A DNA stretch of 64,000 bases from Pseudomonadota bacterium (GCA_023423695.1 JAFAFA010000013.1:174349-238348), one strand, 5' to 3'; counted from the stretch's first letter, positions 25,437 to 34,852 are shown. Notes: generated by a model not told the origin, from the sequence alone. Program-made: numbers and translations.

Positions 25437-26604
25437 ACGACGCCAGCGCCGCGTCCTTCTCCGCGATGACGGCGGCGATGGCGGCGCGTTCGGCAGCGGT
25501 CATGCGCAGGCTGGCGCTCTTCAGCTGGCCGCAGGCGGCCATGATGTCCTCGCCGCGCGGGGTGCGGACAGGGCTGGCGTAGCCGGCGTTGTTGACGATG
25601 TCGCCGAAGACCTGGATCGCCCGCGCGGTCGACCGCTCGTAGGGCGCGCCCGGCCACTCGTTGAAGGGGATCAGGTTGATCTTGGCCGGGATGCCTTCCA
25701 GCAGCTTCACCAGCGCCCGCGCATCGGCTGGCGTGTCGTTCACGCCCTTCAGCATCACATATTCGAAGGTGATGCGCCGGGCGTTGGACAGGCCGGGGTA
25801 GTTGCGGCAGGCCTCCATCAGGTCGCGCAGCGGGTATTTGCGGTTGATGGGCATGATGATGTCGCGCAGCTCGTCGGTCACGGCGTGCAGGCTGACCGCG
25901 AGGTTGACGTTCAGCTCCTCGCCGCAGCGCGCCATCATCGGCACGACGCCAGAGGTCGACAGGGTGATGCGCCGCTTGGAGATCGAGATGCCGTCGCCGT
26001 CCATCACGATCTTCAGCGCCTTAGCGACGTTGTCGTAATTGAACAGCGGTTCGCCCATGCCCATCATGACGATGTTGGACAGCATGCGCCCGTCGGGCGG
26101 CGCCGGCCATTCGCCCAGCATGTCGCGCGCCAGCATCACCTGCGCAACGATCTCCGCCGAATCCAGGTTGCGCACCAGGCGTTGCGTGCCGGTGTGGCAG
26201 AAGCGGCAGGTCAGCGTGCAGCCGACCTGCGAGGAGACGCAGAGCGTGCCGCGGTCCTCCTCGGGGATATGGACGCTCTCCACCTCCTGGCCGTCCGGCA
26301 TGCGCAGCAGCCACTTGCGGGTGCCGTCCGCCGATTTCAGGTCCTTCACCACCGTCGGCCGCGCCACGATGTAGGCGTCGGCCAGCTTTTCCCGCACCGG
26401 CTTGGCCAGTGTGGTCATCTCGGCGAAATCGGTGGAGCCGCGGTGATAGATCCAGTGCCAGAGCTGGCGCGCCCGGAACTTTTCCAGGCCGACGGACAGC
26501 ATCTCGGCTTCCAGCTCTTCGCGGGACAGGCCGACAAGGTTCTTGCGTCCGTCGGCATCGGTCGCCGGCAGAACGAAGGCGGAAGCATGATTGGAGGCGC
26601 TCAT
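25435..26604 (-). CDS. rlmN: 23S rRNA/tRNA adenine-C2 methyltransferase RlmN
   Basis: A radical SAM enzyme of about 389 residues that methylates A2503 of 23S rRNA and A37 of some tRNAs. The 4Fe-4S motif is in GCTLTCRFCHTGTQ, and the family segments SSQVGC, MGMGEPLFNYDNV and LSTSGVVPMM are present. The two substrate cysteines are the one in the FCHTGT region and the C-terminal one in IMAACGQL. The ATG at 26604 was taken rather than the ATG 21 bp upstream, since both lack a good ribosome site and the shorter form matches the family start. Confidence 0.95.
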   Translation of the reverse strand: MSASNHASAFVLPATDADGRKNLVGLSREELEAEMLSVGLEKFRARQLWHWIYHRGSTDFAEMTTLAKPVREKLADAYIVARPTVVKDLKSADGTRKWLLRMPDGQEVESVHIPEEDRGTLCVSSQVGCTLTCRFCHTGTQRLVRNLDSAEIVAQVMLARDMLGEWPAPPDGRMLSNIVMMGMGEPLFNYDNVAKALKIVMDGDGISISKRRITLSTSGVVPMMARCGEELNVNLAVSLHAVTDELRDIIMPINRKYPLRDLMEACRNYPGLSNARRITFEYVMLKGVNDTPADARALVKLLEGIPAKINLIPFNEWPGAPYERSTARAIQVFGDIVNNAGYASPVRTPRGEDIMAACGQLKSASLRMTAAERAAIAAVIAEKDAALAS

Positions 26605-26682
26605 GGCCCCATTACATAGGGCCATGAGCGTTCGGAGTCAAAAGACTCGAAGGGAAAAAACCCGAGTAAACCGCTGCGGCGA

Positions 26683-27234
26683 TCAGCGCTTCACGCCGCA
26701 GGCCTCGTTGATCGCATCATAGGCCTGCCCGACGCCGGCCAGGCTGTAGGTGTCGGTGGTCTTGGTGCCGCGGCCGGACACGCCCTTCACCACCATCTGC
26801 TTGCCGTTGCGCAGCGCGGCCGTCACCGCACGGTCGCCTTCGGCATCGCGGGCCCAGGCGGTCTCGCCGTCGGTGAACAGCTTGAACTCCTTGCCGTCGA
26901 CCGAGACCTCGGCTTCGCTGCCCTTCTTGAACGGATAGCCGACGATGATGCTGACGACGTCCAGGGTCTTTTCCGACGGGCGGTGGGTGACCAGCGCGTA
27001 GATGTCGCCGCGCTTGGCCTTCGGCTCCGTCTTCTTGGGCTGGCTGGAGATGTAGCAGACCTTCTGCCCCTTCTCCTCGAACGCGAAAGCGTTCCAGTCC
27101 TTGAAGGTGCCGAGATGGCGCGGGTCGGCGGCGGCGGCCGGCGCGGCAGTCAGGCCGGCGGCAAGAAGTGCGGAGAGGACAGAACCGGCAAAGGCGGCCC
27201 CGGCAAATCGGCGGACGGCGTTGGGAAGCAACAT
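26683..27234 (-). CDS. ialB: Invasion-associated locus B-like secreted protein
   Basis: A 183-residue protein with a long Ala-rich signal peptide ending near APAAAA. The mature part has the IalB family motifs FKDWNAFAFEEKGQKVCYIS, ALVTHRPSEKTLDVVSIIVG and FTDGETAWARD. IalB homologues are widespread secreted or outer-surface proteins in alphaproteobacteria. The name comes from Bartonella invasion, but the role in free-living species is unknown. Two cysteines (CYIS and the final ACGVKR) could form a disulfide. The start at 27234 is set by the signal peptide. Confidence 0.8.
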   Translation of the reverse strand: MLLPNAVRRFAGAAFAGSVLSALLAAGLTAAPAAAADPRHLGTFKDWNAFAFEEKGQKVCYISSQPKKTEPKAKRGDIYALVTHRPSEKTLDVVSIIVGYPFKKGSEAEVSVDGKEFKLFTDGETAWARDAEGDRAVTAALRNGKQMVVKGVSGRGTKTTDTYSLAGVGQAYDAINEACGVKR

Positions 27235-27466
27235 CGGTCTTGCGTCTGCTCGTTGTTGGTCCGTGGGGTGCGGGCGGACACTACCCCAAACGGACAGACC
27301 ATTCCAAGACCGGCAGGCCCGATCCGGCCCGTTTCTCACAGCCGGCAACGCACGCCGCGTGACATTTGAGCACGCTTGAGGACAATGAGGGGTCACAAAC
27401 TTGCCGCTGGCGTAACCTGGGGTTCACGCTATACCTGCGCCCGGCATGAACGCGGCGGGAACTGGC

Positions 27467-27841
27467 ATGGCCAAGCTACTGGTGGTGGATGACGATCCGG
27501 TCACGCGCAACCTGATCCGCGCGATCCTGACCCGCGAAGGCCATGACCTGACCCTGTGCGCCAGCGCCCCGGAAGCCATCGGCATCCTCTATGTGGAGAA
27601 GTTCGACCTCGTCCTGACCGACATCATCATGCCGGACCATGACGGGTTCGAGGTGATCAAGGCCGCGCGCACCCTGCGGCCGGAGATGCCGGTCGTCATC
27701 CTGTCGGCCATCGAGGACAGGGTTCCATCCGAGCTGGCCGCCGCCGCCTTCGCCAAGCTGGGCGTGACCCGCGTCATCTCTAAGCCGGTCAACCCGACCC
27801 TTCTCGCCTCGAAGGTGGTGGCCGCCATCGTTGCAGGGTGA
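27467..27841 (+). CDS. Single-domain response regulator
   Basis: A 124-residue CheY-like receiver. The acidic pocket is in VVDDDPVT, the phospho-acceptor aspartate in LVLTDIIMPDHDG, and the conserved lysine in VISKPVNP. It has no output domain, so it would act by protein contact, for example with flagellar or kinase partners. The internal ATG at 27467 is preferred to the one at 27446 because GCGGGAACTGG precedes it. An HD-GYP protein gene follows about 185 bp downstream on the same strand and may share its pathway. Confidence 0.88.
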   Translation: MAKLLVVDDDPVTRNLIRAILTREGHDLTLCASAPEAIGILYVEKFDLVLTDIIMPDHDGFEVIKAARTLRPEMPVVILSAIEDRVPSELAAAAFAKLGVTRVISKPVNPTLLASKVVAAIVAG

Positions 27842-28025
27842 CGGCGCCGGCTGACGTCTCCGGCTGACGGTTCCCATCGGGCTGTACGGTCCGGCGCCGC
27901 AGACGTGGTTACATCGTCGCAGGCGCGGATATCGCCGGCCAACCCCTCGTCACCGGTTGAATGAATGTCTGCATAGGATTACTTTGGCGAACGTGCAGCA
28001 CGAACGCGCAACCGCCGAGAATGCC

Positions 28026-29666
28026 ATGCTCCACGACGATGCACGGCCGGAGATGGCCGGTCCGGTCGCCAAACCGCCCTTCAAGGTCCTGGTCGTCGAT
28101 CCCGACCCGTCGCTGCTGGCGACATCCCGGTCGGCGCTGGACGGACTGTCCATCGAAGGCGCCGGCGTCGCACTCGTGGGTGCCGCCTCCGCCGCCGAGG
28201 CGCGCAACGCGCTGCAGCAGCATCCCGACACTGCCCTGATCCTGCTGGAGATCGTGCTGGAAAGCGAACGGGCCGGCCTGGATCTGGTCACCCACCTGCG
28301 CCGCGAACTCGGCAACCAGCGCACCCGCATCCTGGTCTGTGCCGGCAATCCCGAGATGACGGCGGAGGACGAGGCGATCGCCGCCAACGATGTCGGCGAC
28401 TGGCGCGTGAAGGCGGAGCTGACGCCCCGCGCGCTCCGTGCCGCGGTGGCCGGACAGCTGCGCACCTTCGCCAGTCTCCAGGCGCTGGCCGCCGGGCGCA
28501 AGGGGCTGGCCCGCATGCTGGTCGCCACCACCGGCCTCCTGGAGATGCGCACGCCCGACGTGCTGTTCCCCAACATATTGCCGCGCGTGGTCGGGCTGCT
28601 CGGCATCGGCCACCATGCGCTCCTGTGCATCCAGGGCGACACGCTGCCGCGCGACCGCAAAATCCGGGTGCGCACCTCCACCGGCCGCTTCGCCAAATGG
28701 AAGGACGTGGAGGTTTCGGCCCTCGGTGAGCCGCGGGTGGAGGCGGCGCTGGAACGGCTGTCGCCCAGCAGCGAAACCATCATCGAGCCGGATTTCTGCG
28801 CGTTGCGCCTGCGCGCCAACGGCGGCATCACCGGCATGATCTATGTCGAGGGCCGCAACGACGGCACCGCCCGCGAATGGCAGCTGCTGGAGCTGTTCCG
28901 CAACAAATGCTCCATCGCCTTCGAGAACGCCCTGCTGATCGAGGAGCTGAACACCTCGCAGAAGGCCACCGTCCTGGCGATGGGGGCGCTCGCCGAATAC
29001 AAAGACAACGCCGCCAGCGGCCACCTGCAGCGCATCGAGAAGCTGGTGGGGTCCATCGCCCGCGAGTTGCACCAGCGCGGAAAGTTCGGTGACGAGCTGG
29101 ACACGGATTTCGTCGAGAAGGTCGGACTGGCAGCATTGCTGCACGACGTCGGCATGCTGAGCGTGTCCGACGAGACGCTGGGCATGCCGGGCGAGCTGAC
29201 CGGCATCGACATGCAGATGATCCAGCGCCACACCGAGATCGGCCACCGCATTCTGGCCGAGGCGGCAGTGCCCCTGCGCGGGCGGTCGCTGCTGTCGATC
29301 GCGGCGGAGATCGCGCGCTACCACCATGAACGCTATGACGGGTCGGGCTATCTGGAAGGGCTGAAGGGCAACGCCATCCCGATCGGCGCCCGCATCATGG
29401 CGGTGGCCGACGTGTTCGACGCGCTGATCACCAGCCGCCAGTACCGCGGCGCATGGCCGGTGGAGGACGCGATCTCCTGGATCGTCGAACGGGCCGGGCG
29501 CGACTTCGACCCCGACGTGGTGGATGCTTTCGTCCATGTCATCCGCCGTTTCCAGACCGACGATCCCGGCTGGTTCCCCAAGGCCGGCGGCGGGCACGGC
29601 ATGCTGGGCGGCGCCATCGGCCGCAAGCTCCGCGCGCTTTTCGGCCGCCGGGCGGAGGCGATGTAG
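28026..29666 (+). CDS. HD-GYP protein with degenerate receiver domain
   Basis: A 546-residue cytoplasmic protein in the DUF3369/RpfG-like layout: receiver-like domain (about 18-145), a sensory segment (about 150-305), then HD-GYP (about 310-500). In the receiver, the usual phospho-acceptor aspartate is Glu75 (LILLEIVLES), and only VVDPDP remains of the acidic pocket, so normal phosphorylation is unlikely. The HD motif LLHDVGM (373-374), RHTEIGHRIL and YHHERYDGSG are present, but the GYP tripeptide reads GYL (441-443). The predicted role is c-di-GMP hydrolysis or binding. An ATG at 27957 would add 23 residues; 28026 is chosen without a strong ribosome site. Confidence 0.85.
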   Translation: MLHDDARPEMAGPVAKPPFKVLVVDPDPSLLATSRSALDGLSIEGAGVALVGAASAAEARNALQQHPDTALILLEIVLESERAGLDLVTHLRRELGNQRTRILVCAGNPEMTAEDEAIAANDVGDWRVKAELTPRALRAAVAGQLRTFASLQALAAGRKGLARMLVATTGLLEMRTPDVLFPNILPRVVGLLGIGHHALLCIQGDTLPRDRKIRVRTSTGRFAKWKDVEVSALGEPRVEAALERLSPSSETIIEPDFCALRLRANGGITGMIYVEGRNDGTAREWQLLELFRNKCSIAFENALLIEELNTSQKATVLAMGALAEYKDNAASGHLQRIEKLVGSIARELHQRGKFGDELDTDFVEKVGLAALLHDVGMLSVSDETLGMPGELTGIDMQMIQRHTEIGHRILAEAAVPLRGRSLLSIAAEIARYHHERYDGSGYLEGLKGNAIPIGARIMAVADVFDALITSRQYRGAWPVEDAISWIVERAGRDFDPDVVDAFVHVIRRFQTDDPGWFPKAGGGHGMLGGAIGRKLRALFGRRAEAM

Positions 29667-29788
29667 ACGGCCCCGGCAAGGGCGGAGCGCCTTTGGCAGG
29701 ATCTTCACGCCCAACGGCATCCGCGCCACTCCCCGCCCGCCGCATCCCCCGCTATCCTCATGGCGCATCACACACCGGAGACCCTGCC

Positions 29789-30037
29789 ATGCTGGACCTG
29801 CGCCCCAACTGCGAATGCTGCGACCGCGACCTGCCGCCAGCGGCGGAGAACGCCTACATCTGCTCCTTCGAATGCACCTTCTGCGCGGACTGCCGTGCCC
29901 GGCTGCCGGGGCAGCGCTGCCCGAACTGTGGGGGCGAACTGGTGCGGCGGCCGATCCGTCCGGCCTCCAAGCTCGCCGCCAACCCGCCTTCGGCCACCCG
30001 CATCGTGAAACCGGACGGCTGCGCTCCGCTGTTCTGA
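29789..30037 (+). CDS. DUF1272 cysteine-rich small protein
   Basis: An 82-residue protein of the DUF1272 family. It opens LRPNCECCDRDLPP and continues ICSFECTFCADCRARLPG and CPNCGGELVRRP. Nine cysteines in CxxC-type pairs should bind one or two zinc ions in a zinc-ribbon fold. Function unknown. The start follows CCGGAGACC, a fair ribosome site. Confidence 0.85.
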   Translation: MLDLRPNCECCDRDLPPAAENAYICSFECTFCADCRARLPGQRCPNCGGELVRRPIRPASKLAANPPSATRIVKPDGCAPLF

Positions 30038-30144
30038 GTCCCGGAATCGCCACCGCTGTCGCTGGCGTTCGCCGCGCAAATCGGCCAGACTGTGCCATCG
30101 CTCCCGGGGAACCGCCCCGTGCGGAGCGCAGGGACCGTCACCGC

Positions 30145-30795
30145 ATGCTTACGCTCTACAGCTTTCCCACGCCCAATGGACGCAAGGCCTCCATCCTGTT
30201 GGAGGAACTGGGGCTGACCTACGCCGTTCATCGCGTCGATCTGGCCGCCGGCGAGAACAAGCGACCGGATTTCCTGGCGATCAGCCCGATCACCAAGATC
30301 CCCGCCCTGGTGGAGGAGCTGCCGGGCGGCCGGATGCGGCGCCTGTTCGGTTCCGGCGCCATCCTGCTGCATTTCGCAGAGCGCACCGGCCGCCTGCTGC
30401 CCGAGGACGAGGACGAGCGGGCGGAGGCGATGAGCTGGTTCATGCTGGGCGTCAGCGACCTCGGCCCGACCGCCATCGACATGCAGCGCTTCGCCGCCCG
30501 CTCCCCCGAGCGCATCCCCCACGCCATCGACCTGTACAAGGGCGAGCTGATGCGCTGCTATTCTGCACTGGAGGACCGGCTGGGCATCGCGGAGCATCTG
30601 GGCGGCACCACCTATTCCATCGCCGACATCGCCTGCTTCCCCTTCATCGCAGCCGCGGGGGCGGCCGGCGGCGGGCTGCTCGACCGCTTCCCGAACCTGA
30701 AGCGCTGGCACGACGCCATGGCCGGCCGGCCGGCGGTGCAGCGCGGCATGGCCGTTCCAGATATGGCCGTTCCCGAGGCGGCCGCTCCCGGTTAG
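30145..30795 (+). CDS. Glutathione S-transferase family protein
   Basis: A 216-residue cytosolic GST. The N-terminal thioredoxin-like domain begins LTLYSFPTPNGRKASILLEE. It has the cis-proline glutathione-binding segment ITKIPALVE and the SGAILLHFAERTG helix. The C-terminal helical domain includes SIADIACFPFI, with the conserved aspartate. It most resembles the YghU/YfcG-like bacterial group. Substrate unknown. It precedes the M20 hydrolase gene on the same strand. Confidence 0.88.
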   Translation: MLTLYSFPTPNGRKASILLEELGLTYAVHRVDLAAGENKRPDFLAISPITKIPALVEELPGGRMRRLFGSGAILLHFAERTGRLLPEDEDERAEAMSWFMLGVSDLGPTAIDMQRFAARSPERIPHAIDLYKGELMRCYSALEDRLGIAEHLGGTTYSIADIACFPFIAAAGAAGGGLLDRFPNLKRWHDAMAGRPAVQRGMAVPDMAVPEAAAPG

Positions 30796-30873
30796 CCGGA
30801 CTGTTTCCGTCAGGACGCTTTTTGCACCACCTTCCCAGAACGGCATCCGGCCGTTCCAACCAGTGTTAGAGAC

Positions 30874-32055
30874 ATGCCGATCAACAACCGCATCGCCGCT
30901 TTCCAGGACGACATGACCGCTTGGCGGCGCGACATCCACGCCCATCCGGAGCTTGGGTTCGAGGAGGAGCGCACCTCTGACATCGTCGCCGCAAAGCTGG
31001 CGGAGTTCGGCATCACGGTGCATCGCGGCCTGGGTGGAACCGGCGTGGTCGGCACGCTGAAGGGGCTGGGCACCGGCAGCGGCCGGGCCATCGGCCTGCG
31101 CGCCGACATGGACGCGCTGCCGATGCCGGAGGCCAACGACTTCGACCATGCCTCGCGCCATGCCGGCAAGATGCATGCCTGCGGCCATGACGGCCACACC
31201 GCCATGCTGCTGGGCGCCGCCCGCTATCTGGCGGAGACGCGCAATTTCGACGGCACCGTCCACTTCATCTTCCAGCCGGCTGAGGAAGGGTTGGGCGGTG
31301 CGAAGCGGATGATCGAGGACGGGCTGTTCCGGCAGTTCGACTGCGAGCAGGTCTATGGCCTGCACAACTGGCCGGAGCTGCCGGCTGGCCAGATCGCCGT
31401 CCATCCCGGCCCGGTGATGGCCGCGGCCAACCAGTTCGAGATCCATGTGACCGGCCACGGCGCCCACGCCGCCATGCCCCACCGCGGCATCGACCCGGTG
31501 CTGGTGTCGGCCCACATCATCACCGCAGCGCAAAGCCTGGTCAGCCGCGGCACCAACCCGGCCGACAGCGCGGTGGTGTCGATCACGGTGGTGGAGGCCG
31601 GCACCGCGGCCAACGTCATTCCCGACAGCGCACGGATGCTCGGCACCATGCGCACCTTCTCGGAAGAGAACCACCGCCGCATCCAGGAGCAGTTCGCCCG
31701 CCTGGTCTCCAGCATCGCCGAAGGGCTGGGCGCCAAGGCCGAGCTGCGCTTCCGCCCCGGCTATCCCGCCACGGTGAACAGCGAGCCGGAGGCGCGCGTC
31801 GCGGCGGCGGCGGCGGCCAGGGTGGTGGGTGAGGAGAACGTCGTCTGGGCCCCGGCCCCGACCATGGCGGCGGAAGACTTCGGCTATATGCTGAAGGAGC
31901 GGCCGGGCGCCTACATCTGGCTCGGCCATGGCGGCCACCGCGGTCCGTCCTGCCGCCTGCACAACCCGCATTACGACTTCAACGACGCGATCCTGACCAC
32001 CGGCGCCAGCTATTGGGCGTCGCTGGTCGAGACGATCCTGCCGCGGAGCGCCTGA
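30874..32055 (+). CDS. M20 family amidohydrolase (hippurate hydrolase-like)
   Basis: A 393-residue zinc or manganese aminoacylase/carboxypeptidase of the M20D group. Metal and catalytic motifs appear in order: RRDIHAHPELGFEEERT, LRADMDALPMPE, HACGHDGHTAMLLGAARYL, FQPAEEGLGGAKRMI and LHNWPELPAGQ. The C-terminal metal histidine is in RLHNPHYDFND. Family members release amino acids from N-acyl or indole-amino-acid conjugates; in plant-associated bacteria some act on IAA conjugates. The substrate cannot be read here. The downstream lipoprotein gene starts 8 bp after its stop. Confidence 0.92.
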   Translation: MPINNRIAAFQDDMTAWRRDIHAHPELGFEEERTSDIVAAKLAEFGITVHRGLGGTGVVGTLKGLGTGSGRAIGLRADMDALPMPEANDFDHASRHAGKMHACGHDGHTAMLLGAARYLAETRNFDGTVHFIFQPAEEGLGGAKRMIEDGLFRQFDCEQVYGLHNWPELPAGQIAVHPGPVMAAANQFEIHVTGHGAHAAMPHRGIDPVLVSAHIITAAQSLVSRGTNPADSAVVSITVVEAGTAANVIPDSARMLGTMRTFSEENHRRIQEQFARLVSSIAEGLGAKAELRFRPGYPATVNSEPEARVAAAAAARVVGEENVVWAPAPTMAAEDFGYMLKERPGAYIWLGHGGHRGPSCRLHNPHYDFNDAILTTGASYWASLVETILPRSA

Positions 32056-32062
32056 CCGTCCC

Positions 32063-32530
32063 ATGAAGCTGCCGTCCCATCTCCGCCTGATCCCGCTGGT
32101 TCTCGTTCCCACCCTGCTGCTGGCCGGCTGCCAGTCCGGCACCGACCGCGCCGAGGGCAACCTGCTGCCGGCCCAGGCGGAGGCCGGCACCGTCTGGCAG
32201 GGCAACCACAGCGGCGCCGCCGAGCGCGCCTATGTCGTCGCCCGCGACGGCGCCGAATGGACGGCGCTGTGGGCGCGCGTCGGCGAACCGGCCCCGACCT
32301 CCCTGCCCGGCGGCCGGATGGCGGTGGCGGTGTTCCTGGGGCCCCGCGACACGGCGGGCTACGGCGTCACCATCGACAGCGTGCAGCAGAAGGGCGCCGA
32401 TCTGGTCGTCGGCTACCGCGAGACGGTTCCCGGCCCGGCCCAGGCGGTGGCGCAGAGCCGCACCAGCCCCTACGCCATCCGCCTGCTGCCCAGCGCGGCG
32501 GGAACGCCGAAATTCGTCCGGGGGAAGTGA
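32063..32530 (+). CDS. Lipoprotein with PrcB-like C-terminal domain
   Basis: A 155-residue lipoprotein. The signal sequence ends in the lipobox LLAGC (cysteine near residue 23). The remainder (ARDGAEWTALWARVGEPAP, MAVAVFLGPRDTAGYGVTID, then TSPYAIRLLP) has the pattern of the PrcB C-terminal domain, a small beta-rich domain seen in secreted proteins. Function unknown. It is tightly linked to the upstream M20 hydrolase gene, probably one transcript. A GGGGTGGGGGTCTAAC segment just after the stop resembles part of the dispersed palindrome family. Confidence 0.75.
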   Translation: MKLPSHLRLIPLVLVPTLLLAGCQSGTDRAEGNLLPAQAEAGTVWQGNHSGAAERAYVVARDGAEWTALWARVGEPAPTSLPGGRMAVAVFLGPRDTAGYGVTIDSVQQKGADLVVGYRETVPGPAQAVAQSRTSPYAIRLLPSAAGTPKFVRGK

Positions 32531-32573
32531 GGTTCGGGGGTGGGGGTCTAACTCCGACCCCTTAAACCACCAC

Positions 32574-34319
32574 TCACCGCGGCATCTGCCACGGCACGTC
32601 CCCGCCCACCAGCTTGCCCGCTTCGGCCGGCGGCAGCGGGCGGGCGAAGTGGTAGCCCTGGCCGTAGTCGCAGGCCAGCGCGCGCAGCAGGTTGGCGTCG
32701 GCGCTGGTCTCGATGCCCTCGGCGATCACGTCGAAGCCCAGCAGCCGCGCCAGATCCATGATGATGCGGACGATGGCGCGGTTTTCCTCCGACTGGTGCA
32801 TGGCCGAGACGAAGGAACGGTCGACCTTCAGGCTGTCGATGGGCAGCTTGTGCAGGTAGGACAGCGACGAATAGCCGGTGCCGAAATCGTCGATCGACAG
32901 CTTGATGCCCAGCGCCCGCAGGTCGCGCAGCAGACGGATCGACTGTTCCGCCTTGTCCATGACGGCGCTTTCCGTCAGCTCCAGCTTGATCCAGGACGGT
33001 TCCACCCCGGTCTCGCGCAGGACCTCGCGCACGACCTGGACGAAGTTGGGGTCGGACAGCTGGTGGGTCGACAGGTTGACGCTCATGAACAGCGGGGCGG
33101 AGCCCGGTTCGCGCCGGTCCTGCCATTCCGCGATCTGCCGGCAGGCCTCGCGCAGGACCCAGGTGCCGAGCGACACGACGAGGCCGGTGCTCTCGGCGAT
33201 GGGAATGAAGATGCCGGGCGGGATGTTGCCGCGTTCGGGGTGGTTCCAGCGCATCAGCGCCTCGAACCCGGCCAGACCGCCGGTCACCATCTCCACGATC
33301 GGCTGGTAGGCCACCCACAGGTCGCTGCCGCTGGACAGCGCGCCGCGCAGGTCATGCTCCAGCCGCACCTGCTCGACCACATGGGAATGCATCGCCGGGT
33401 CGAACCATGCCTGCCGCCCGCCGCCCTGTTCGCGGGCGCGGGCGGTGGCGATCTCGGCGTCGCGCAGCACGTCCTCCGGCCGCTCGTGGCCGGGCTGGGC
33501 CTCCACCACGCCGATGCTGGCCGACAGGAACACCGTACCGCCGGAGCTGGAGCGGGCGGAACGCACCACCGCGGCCAGCTCGTCGATGGCGGTCTCCAGC
33601 GCCGGCCGGTCGCAGGTGCCGCCGGCCAGCAGGGCGAAGGCATGGTCGCTGACCCGCGCGATCAGATCGAAGGCGGCGGCCTGCGCCCCCATCCGCTGCG
33701 CCAGATCGTCCAGCAGCTCGTTGGCGAAGCCCTGGCCCATGCTGCTGCGGATTTCGGCGAATCGGTCGATGTCCAGGATGACCAGCGTGAACGGCTCGCC
33801 CATGTTGCGGTAGTCCGCCATGTGCTTCAGCAGCATCAGGCGGTTGGCCAGCCCGGTCACGGGATCGTAGTAGGCGAGGCGGAACAGGTCGTCCTGCACC
33901 TGCCGGCGTTCGGTCATGTCCTGCAGGATGACGAAATAGCCGGAGATGGCGCCGTCGCCCGTCCGGTGCGGGGCGTGCAGCCGCGTCACGTAACGCTGCT
34001 GCCCGTCGGCCTGGGTGATCCACCCCTCCGTCTGCACCGTCTCGCCCGTCAGCGCGCGTTCGGCCAGCGCCATGGTGCTGCGCTGCAGCTCCGGACCCAG
34101 ATGCTCGCCGATGGTGGTGCCGACCGCCTTGTCCAGGCTGGTCCCCATCATCTCCAGATACGCGCGGTTGGCGTAGATGTGCCGCCGCTGCGGGTCCATC
34201 AACGCCACCCTCACGGTCATGGCATCGAGAATCTGACGCAGGGCGTCAAGCCCCGGCGCACCGGAGGCGGCACCCGACAGTGCGTCGGCCAGCGCGGAGA
34301 TTCGGGGATCTGGACTCAT
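32574..34319 (-). CDS. PAS-GGDEF-EAL protein with lost GGDEF motif
   Basis: A 581-residue cytoplasmic protein: PAS (about 25-140, ending in VILQDMTERRQ), GGDEF-like (about 145-310) and EAL (about 320-570). The cyclase motif is replaced by SDHAF (224-228), so synthesis of c-di-GMP is not expected. The EAL domain keeps EALMRW (353-358), SIDDFGTGYSS and VIAEGIE, so it should hydrolyse c-di-GMP. No membrane helix is present. A perfect TATAAT lies upstream on this strand at 34468-34463. Confidence 0.92.
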   Translation of the reverse strand: MSPDPRISALADALSGAASGAPGLDALRQILDAMTVRVALMDPQRRHIYANRAYLEMMGTSLDKAVGTTIGEHLGPELQRSTMALAERALTGETVQTEGWITQADGQQRYVTRLHAPHRTGDGAISGYFVILQDMTERRQVQDDLFRLAYYDPVTGLANRLMLLKHMADYRNMGEPFTLVILDIDRFAEIRSSMGQGFANELLDDLAQRMGAQAAAFDLIARVSDHAFALLAGGTCDRPALETAIDELAAVVRSARSSSGGTVFLSASIGVVEAQPGHERPEDVLRDAEIATARAREQGGGRQAWFDPAMHSHVVEQVRLEHDLRGALSSGSDLWVAYQPIVEMVTGGLAGFEALMRWNHPERGNIPPGIFIPIAESTGLVVSLGTWVLREACRQIAEWQDRREPGSAPLFMSVNLSTHQLSDPNFVQVVREVLRETGVEPSWIKLELTESAVMDKAEQSIRLLRDLRALGIKLSIDDFGTGYSSLSYLHKLPIDSLKVDRSFVSAMHQSEENRAIVRIIMDLARLLGFDVIAEGIETSADANLLRALACDYGQGYHFARPLPPAEAGKLVGGDVPWQMPR

Positions 34320-34852
34320 GGCGAGGTTAGAGCGGGGTACTCATCAGGAAATCGGTACCCAACACTTACGCGAAGTGTCACCCGCCCGTCAAAACCAAAG
34401 GCACCCGATTGCAGCAGAGCTTGGAGGTTTCTACAGCCGGTGCGACGAAAACACATCCGCATATTATAGTATTCACTCAAGTTGGGGTTGCAGGTTGAAT
34501 CGAACCACAATCCCGGCTTTTTGTTTCGTCCGGCACATTCGTTCGGGGCGGATGAATATATGGCCTGCACTCCTTGCCACATTCCATGCGGCCTGGGATT
34601 GTATGCTTGCACAGCGATCCGCTCCGCAGTCGTTTGTGTGCAGTGCAGGAACGCGAAGCGGGCATGGCTGCACCCTGTAAAGGAAGGGCATCGGCGACCG
34701 CCGTCGGCTTTATACTGCCAAGGCAAGTGGGGCCAAGCCTGCGGGCCACTGCAAGTGAGGTTACACCGCCCGGCACCGCCCCGCCCGTGCATCGCCCCTG
34801 CTTCGATTGGCGATGACGGCAACGATCACAATCAATGGGCAGGAATCACGCC
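34320..34852. other. Gene-free island with lower GC content
   Basis: This 533-bp stretch between the EAL and universal stress protein genes is visibly less GC-rich than its neighbours, most clearly at 34420-34580. Several overlapping ORFs exist on both strands, but none has the codon bias of true genes or resembles a family. A TATAAT on the minus strand (34468-34463) may be the -10 of the EAL gene, though no good -35 pairs with it. The composition and position beside the RepA origin suggest acquired DNA; this is inference. Confidence 0.5.

Noticed and set aside
34485..34525. GGTTCGATTC on the minus strand, resembling a tRNA T-loop
   Set aside because: The flanking bases do not form the 5-bp T-stem, and no acceptor, D or anticodon arms can be drawn.
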